Below, one piece after another: positions 14,936 through 15,457 of a stretch of 15,457 nt of DNA. Made by a program: the position numbers and the translations under genes. Each line of letters opens with the position of its first letter. The first letter of the stretch is position 1. A model generated the notes under the pieces. The model searched no databases and was not told where the DNA came from. It saw only the letters and a list, made by a program, of their open reading frames with translations. Location: the NCBI GenBank assembly GCA_023230265.1, contig JALNXR010000016.1:1-15457 (forward strand). Direction: 5' to 3'. The stretch is from Bacteroidales bacterium (GTDB taxonomy: Bacteria > Bacteroidota > Bacteroidia > Bacteroidales > UBA932).

Positions 14936-15457
14936 TCACTTTTGCCTGATAACAAGATCCACTCCGGCTTTAAACCATCTTCCGGGCTGCTCAAGGTTTC
15001 CTATCAGAAGATAATCGGTATTGAAGAGATTGGTTGCCTCCAAATAAAAAGTTGCAGATTTGTAAGGGCGGACAATTTTAACATCAGCAAGTACAAAACC
15101 TCTGTAAGGGATCTCACTGTTATTGACATTCAGGTAGGTCCCTTCTCTTTTCCGGAAGCTCACATCCCACCTTGCACTTAATCTCCATGGCAGACCGTGT
15201 TCTATCCAAAGAGATGCTTTATGCCTGAGGAAATCTGTAGCATAAAGAGAGTGGCCGGTATAGTTATCTTTAGTCACATCCAGGAATGTGTAAGAGATTC
15301 CCAATGTTTTGAAAAGAGATTTCACAGGAGAATATTTAAGAGTCACCTCCGCTCCCCTTGAATCCACGTTGGTCAGATTTCCTGCAACCCACTGATCAGA
15401 ATTACTCTCCCTGGTCCAGTCGATTATTCTGTATCCGTGCCTGTAAAAGAGAGAAAA
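14936..15457 (-). CDS. TonB-dependent receptor, C-terminal part (BtuB/siderophore-receptor type; 5' end outside window)
   Basis: On the minus strand the frame is open from the right edge (15457) to TGA 14938-14936, giving 173 C-terminal residues. The GTG at 15367 is an internal valine, not a start. The edge region reads 'FYRHGYRIIDWTR', a motif I associate with the barrel of BtuB-like vitamin B12 and siderophore receptors in Bacteroidales. Next come alternating strands such as 'LGISYTFLDV' and 'HKASLWIEHGL', the typical 'ATFYLEATNLFNTDY' strand, and a C-terminal 'GRWFKAGVDLVI' strand. It would import a small substrate across the outer membrane using TonB energy. It is convergent with the M56-TonB gene, whose TonB domain could be a partner. 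The ligand is not determinable without the plug and the rest of the barrel. Confidence 0.88.
   Translation of the reverse strand, partial: FSLFYRHGYRIIDWTRESNSDQWVAGNLTNVDSRGAEVTLKYSPVKSLFKTLGISYTFLDVTKDNYTGHSLYATDFLRHKASLWIEHGLPWRLSARWDVSFRKREGTYLNVNNSEIPYRGFVLADVKIVRPYKSATFYLEATNLFNTDYLLIGNLEQPGRWFKAGVDLVIRQK

Noticed and set aside
1..15457. tRNA or rRNA genes, CRISPR arrays, insertion sequences, integrases
   Set aside because: Reading both strands I found no cloverleaf-like gene, regular direct-repeat array, transposase or recombinase motif.

Overview
The window looks like a chromosomal segment of a Bacteroidota bacterium, most likely of the Bacteroidales. The evidence is two TonB-dependent receptor ends, DUF4876 and DUF6850 family proteins (a Bacteroidetes combination), Bacteroidetes-type S9 peptidases, a BlaI plus M56-TonB pair, and a TAnnTTTG-type promoter. 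I cannot assign a genus. I see no RNA gene, CRISPR array, insertion sequence or integrase. Coding density is high: the longest stretch without a gene is about 211 bases.

Region 1 (1-7807, plus strand) is a tight co-directional run. It holds the end of a TonB-dependent receptor, a DUF4876 lipoprotein, a DUF6850 outer-membrane beta-barrel protein and a 1477-residue exported protein. The gaps are 12 nt, a TAATG overlap, and 2 nt, so the four genes are almost certainly one operon. The last protein is the most unusual item. It carries two tandem gingipain-type (C25, caspase-like fold) peptidase domains, each followed by a HEAT-like alpha-helical repeat region. Both domains keep a His/Cys dyad. There is no gingipain-like propeptide and no type IX secretion C-terminal domain. 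The run ends in a strong hairpin shared with the convergent gene. My inference is an outer-membrane uptake or surface-processing system with a dedicated double protease; its substrate is unknown.

Region 2 (7890-12851, minus strand) holds two S9 serine peptidases read in tandem: a DPP5-like lipoprotein of 689 residues, then, 42 nt downstream, a soluble exported S9 peptidase of about 949 residues. Both have intact Ser-Asp-His triads and probably degrade oligopeptides in the periplasm.

Region 3 (12852-14909) has a divergent promoter region with two BlaI-type inverted repeats placed over a Bacteroidetes promoter. It is followed by a BlaI/MecI repressor and, overlapping it by 4 nt (ATGA), an M56 (BlaR1-type) membrane metalloprotease fused to a C-terminal TonB domain. 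Region 4 (14936 to the right edge, minus strand) is the C-terminal part of a second TonB-dependent receptor, of BtuB/siderophore-receptor type. The window is therefore an envelope peptidase and TonB-transport neighbourhood with one recognisable local regulatory circuit.
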